A stretch of 64,000 nucleotides of DNA from Brumimicrobium aurantiacum (GTDB taxonomy: Bacteria; Bacteroidota; Bacteroidia; Flavobacteriales_D; Crocinitomicaceae): assembly GCF_003402975.1 (NCBI RefSeq), contig NZ_QURB01000003.1:186001-250000 (forward strand). Direction: 5' to 3'. This document shows, piece by piece, positions 63,498-64,000 of this stretch (position 1 is the stretch's first letter; every line of letters starts with the position of its first letter). Below the pieces are notes generated by a model that was given only the letters and a program-made list of their open reading frames with translations, was not told where the DNA came from and made no database searches. The position numbers were made by a program, and so were the translations under genes.

Positions 63498-63722
63498 TTT
63501 TGTGTAGTCTGTCTTATTTATAGCTTGTGTTGTTAGAGGTTAAAAATACGTAAAAACGGTTAGGTGAGCTGATTCGTGATTTTTAGGACGTGTGAGTGGC
63601 ATTTTTAAATTACCCTACAGTTAATGTTTTCTGTTATTATTTTAATTCCATCAAGATTTTCCTCCACGGTTTTAAATGCAAAAAAAAATGGAAGGAGACT
63701 AAACTTTCAGAAATCGAGGAAC
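63498..63722. other. Intergenic stretch
   Basis: About 225 bases between the MORN-repeat gene and the permease, both on the minus strand. I see no tRNA, ORF or clear terminator. Confidence 0.4.
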
Positions 63723-64000
63723 TTACTGTTCTTTATCTTTAATGTACATCCTTTCACTATATAAAGTACCGTCTTCCAACCAATTTTTATAGGCTCCATT
63801 CTTTAAACCCTCTACGTAATCAACTTGAAGTCTCAACTTTCCATTACCCCACCATTTTTTATAATAGCCATGTTTCTTACCGTTTAAAAGCTCATATTCT
63901 TCAGCTTTTGCACCATCTTTAAACCATGATTGATAAAGACCAGCTGTTCCTTTAGAGACTTGTGAATATTTTATCTCCTTCCATTTTTTTCCGCTTTGAT
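63723..64000 (-). CDS. MORN-repeat (YwqK-type) protein, 5' end outside the window
   Basis: The minus-strand frame is open from the right edge to a TAA at 63725-63723, about 91 residues. It shows repeats of roughly 23 residues: GLYQSWFKDGAKAEEYELLN, GKKHGYYKKWWGNGKLRLQV and GLKNGAYKNWLEDGTLYSER. This is the MORN-2 variant often annotated as YwqK family antitoxin in Bacteroidota. Whether it acts as an antitoxin or as a cell-surface repeat protein cannot be told without the N-terminus. Confidence 0.8.
   Translation of the reverse strand, partial: QSGKKWKEIKYSQVSKGTAGLYQSWFKDGAKAEEYELLNGKKHGYYKKWWGNGKLRLQVDYVEGLKNGAYKNWLEDGTLYSERMYIKDKEQ

Noticed and set aside
1-64000. tRNA, rRNA, CRISPR arrays, insertion sequences, prophage or attachment sites
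   Set aside because: I read the intergenic regions on both strands and found no cloverleaf, spaced repeat array, transposase or integrase.

Overview
The window is AT-rich bacterial DNA from the phylum Bacteroidota, most likely order Flavobacteriales. Four things point there: proteins with type IX secretion (T9SS) C-terminal sorting domains, a short primary sigma factor of 289 residues without region 1.1, promoters of the TTG-N19-TAnnTTTG type, and a CcsB-CcsA fusion protein. I cannot name a genus. It reads as ordinary chromosome: I see no insertion sequence, prophage, CRISPR array, rRNA or tRNA.

Layout. Bases 1-2.5 kb hold the 3' part of a large secreted beta-propeller protein. Bases 2.9-7.0 kb, minus strand, hold the translation operon rplM-rpsI-rpsB-tsf-pyrH-frr. 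Bases 7.2-15.7 kb carry a secreted dipeptidyl peptidase, a Nudix hydrolase, an aminotransferase, an ECF-type sigma factor, an orphan HlyD-like protein and three poorly known proteins. Bases 15.9-20.1 kb are a tightly coupled three-gene envelope operon: lipoprotein, beta-barrel, T9SS cargo. Bases 20.1-29.0 kb contain kdsC, a DUF2520-type protein, the giant cytochrome c assembly protein, a peroxidase/bshB1 pair, a glycosyltransferase and another T9SS protein. Bases 29.1-37.5 kb hold envelope proteins, rpmE2, a cupin/truncated-haemoglobin pair, a PorE-like OmpA protein with a TPR partner, and a thiolase. Bases 37.6-52.1 kb are mostly housekeeping: an alpha-oxoamine synthase, murB, a thioesterase with menF, a lysozyme, rplS, dnaX, rpoD, dapD, meaB and ffh. 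Bases 52.3-60.6 kb are a nucleotide-sugar cluster for surface polysaccharide. The rest holds fabD, a remnant ABC-transporter locus and the end of a MORN-repeat protein.

How the genes work together. The sugar cluster encodes 6-dehydrogenase, 3-dehydrogenase, aminotransferase and N-acetyltransferase of a Wbp-type di-N-acetylated uronic acid pathway, together with UDP-glucose dehydrogenase, UDP-xylose synthase and dTDP-glucose 4,6-dehydratase. The PorE-like protein and three sorting-domain proteins show an active T9SS.

The strongest observations are: (1) dnaX is split at a run of ten A residues, where a -1 shift turns a 371-residue gamma-like product into a 578-residue tau-like product; (2) a membrane protein near 62.5 kb starts with about 20 residues typical of an ABC ATPase, exactly where the ATPase partner of the upstream permease should start, which suggests a deletion fusion; (3) rplS has a long leader with a 9-bp stem behind a perfect promoter; (4) a perfect inverted repeat sits about 41 bases before the predicted start of the cupin/haemoglobin transcript.
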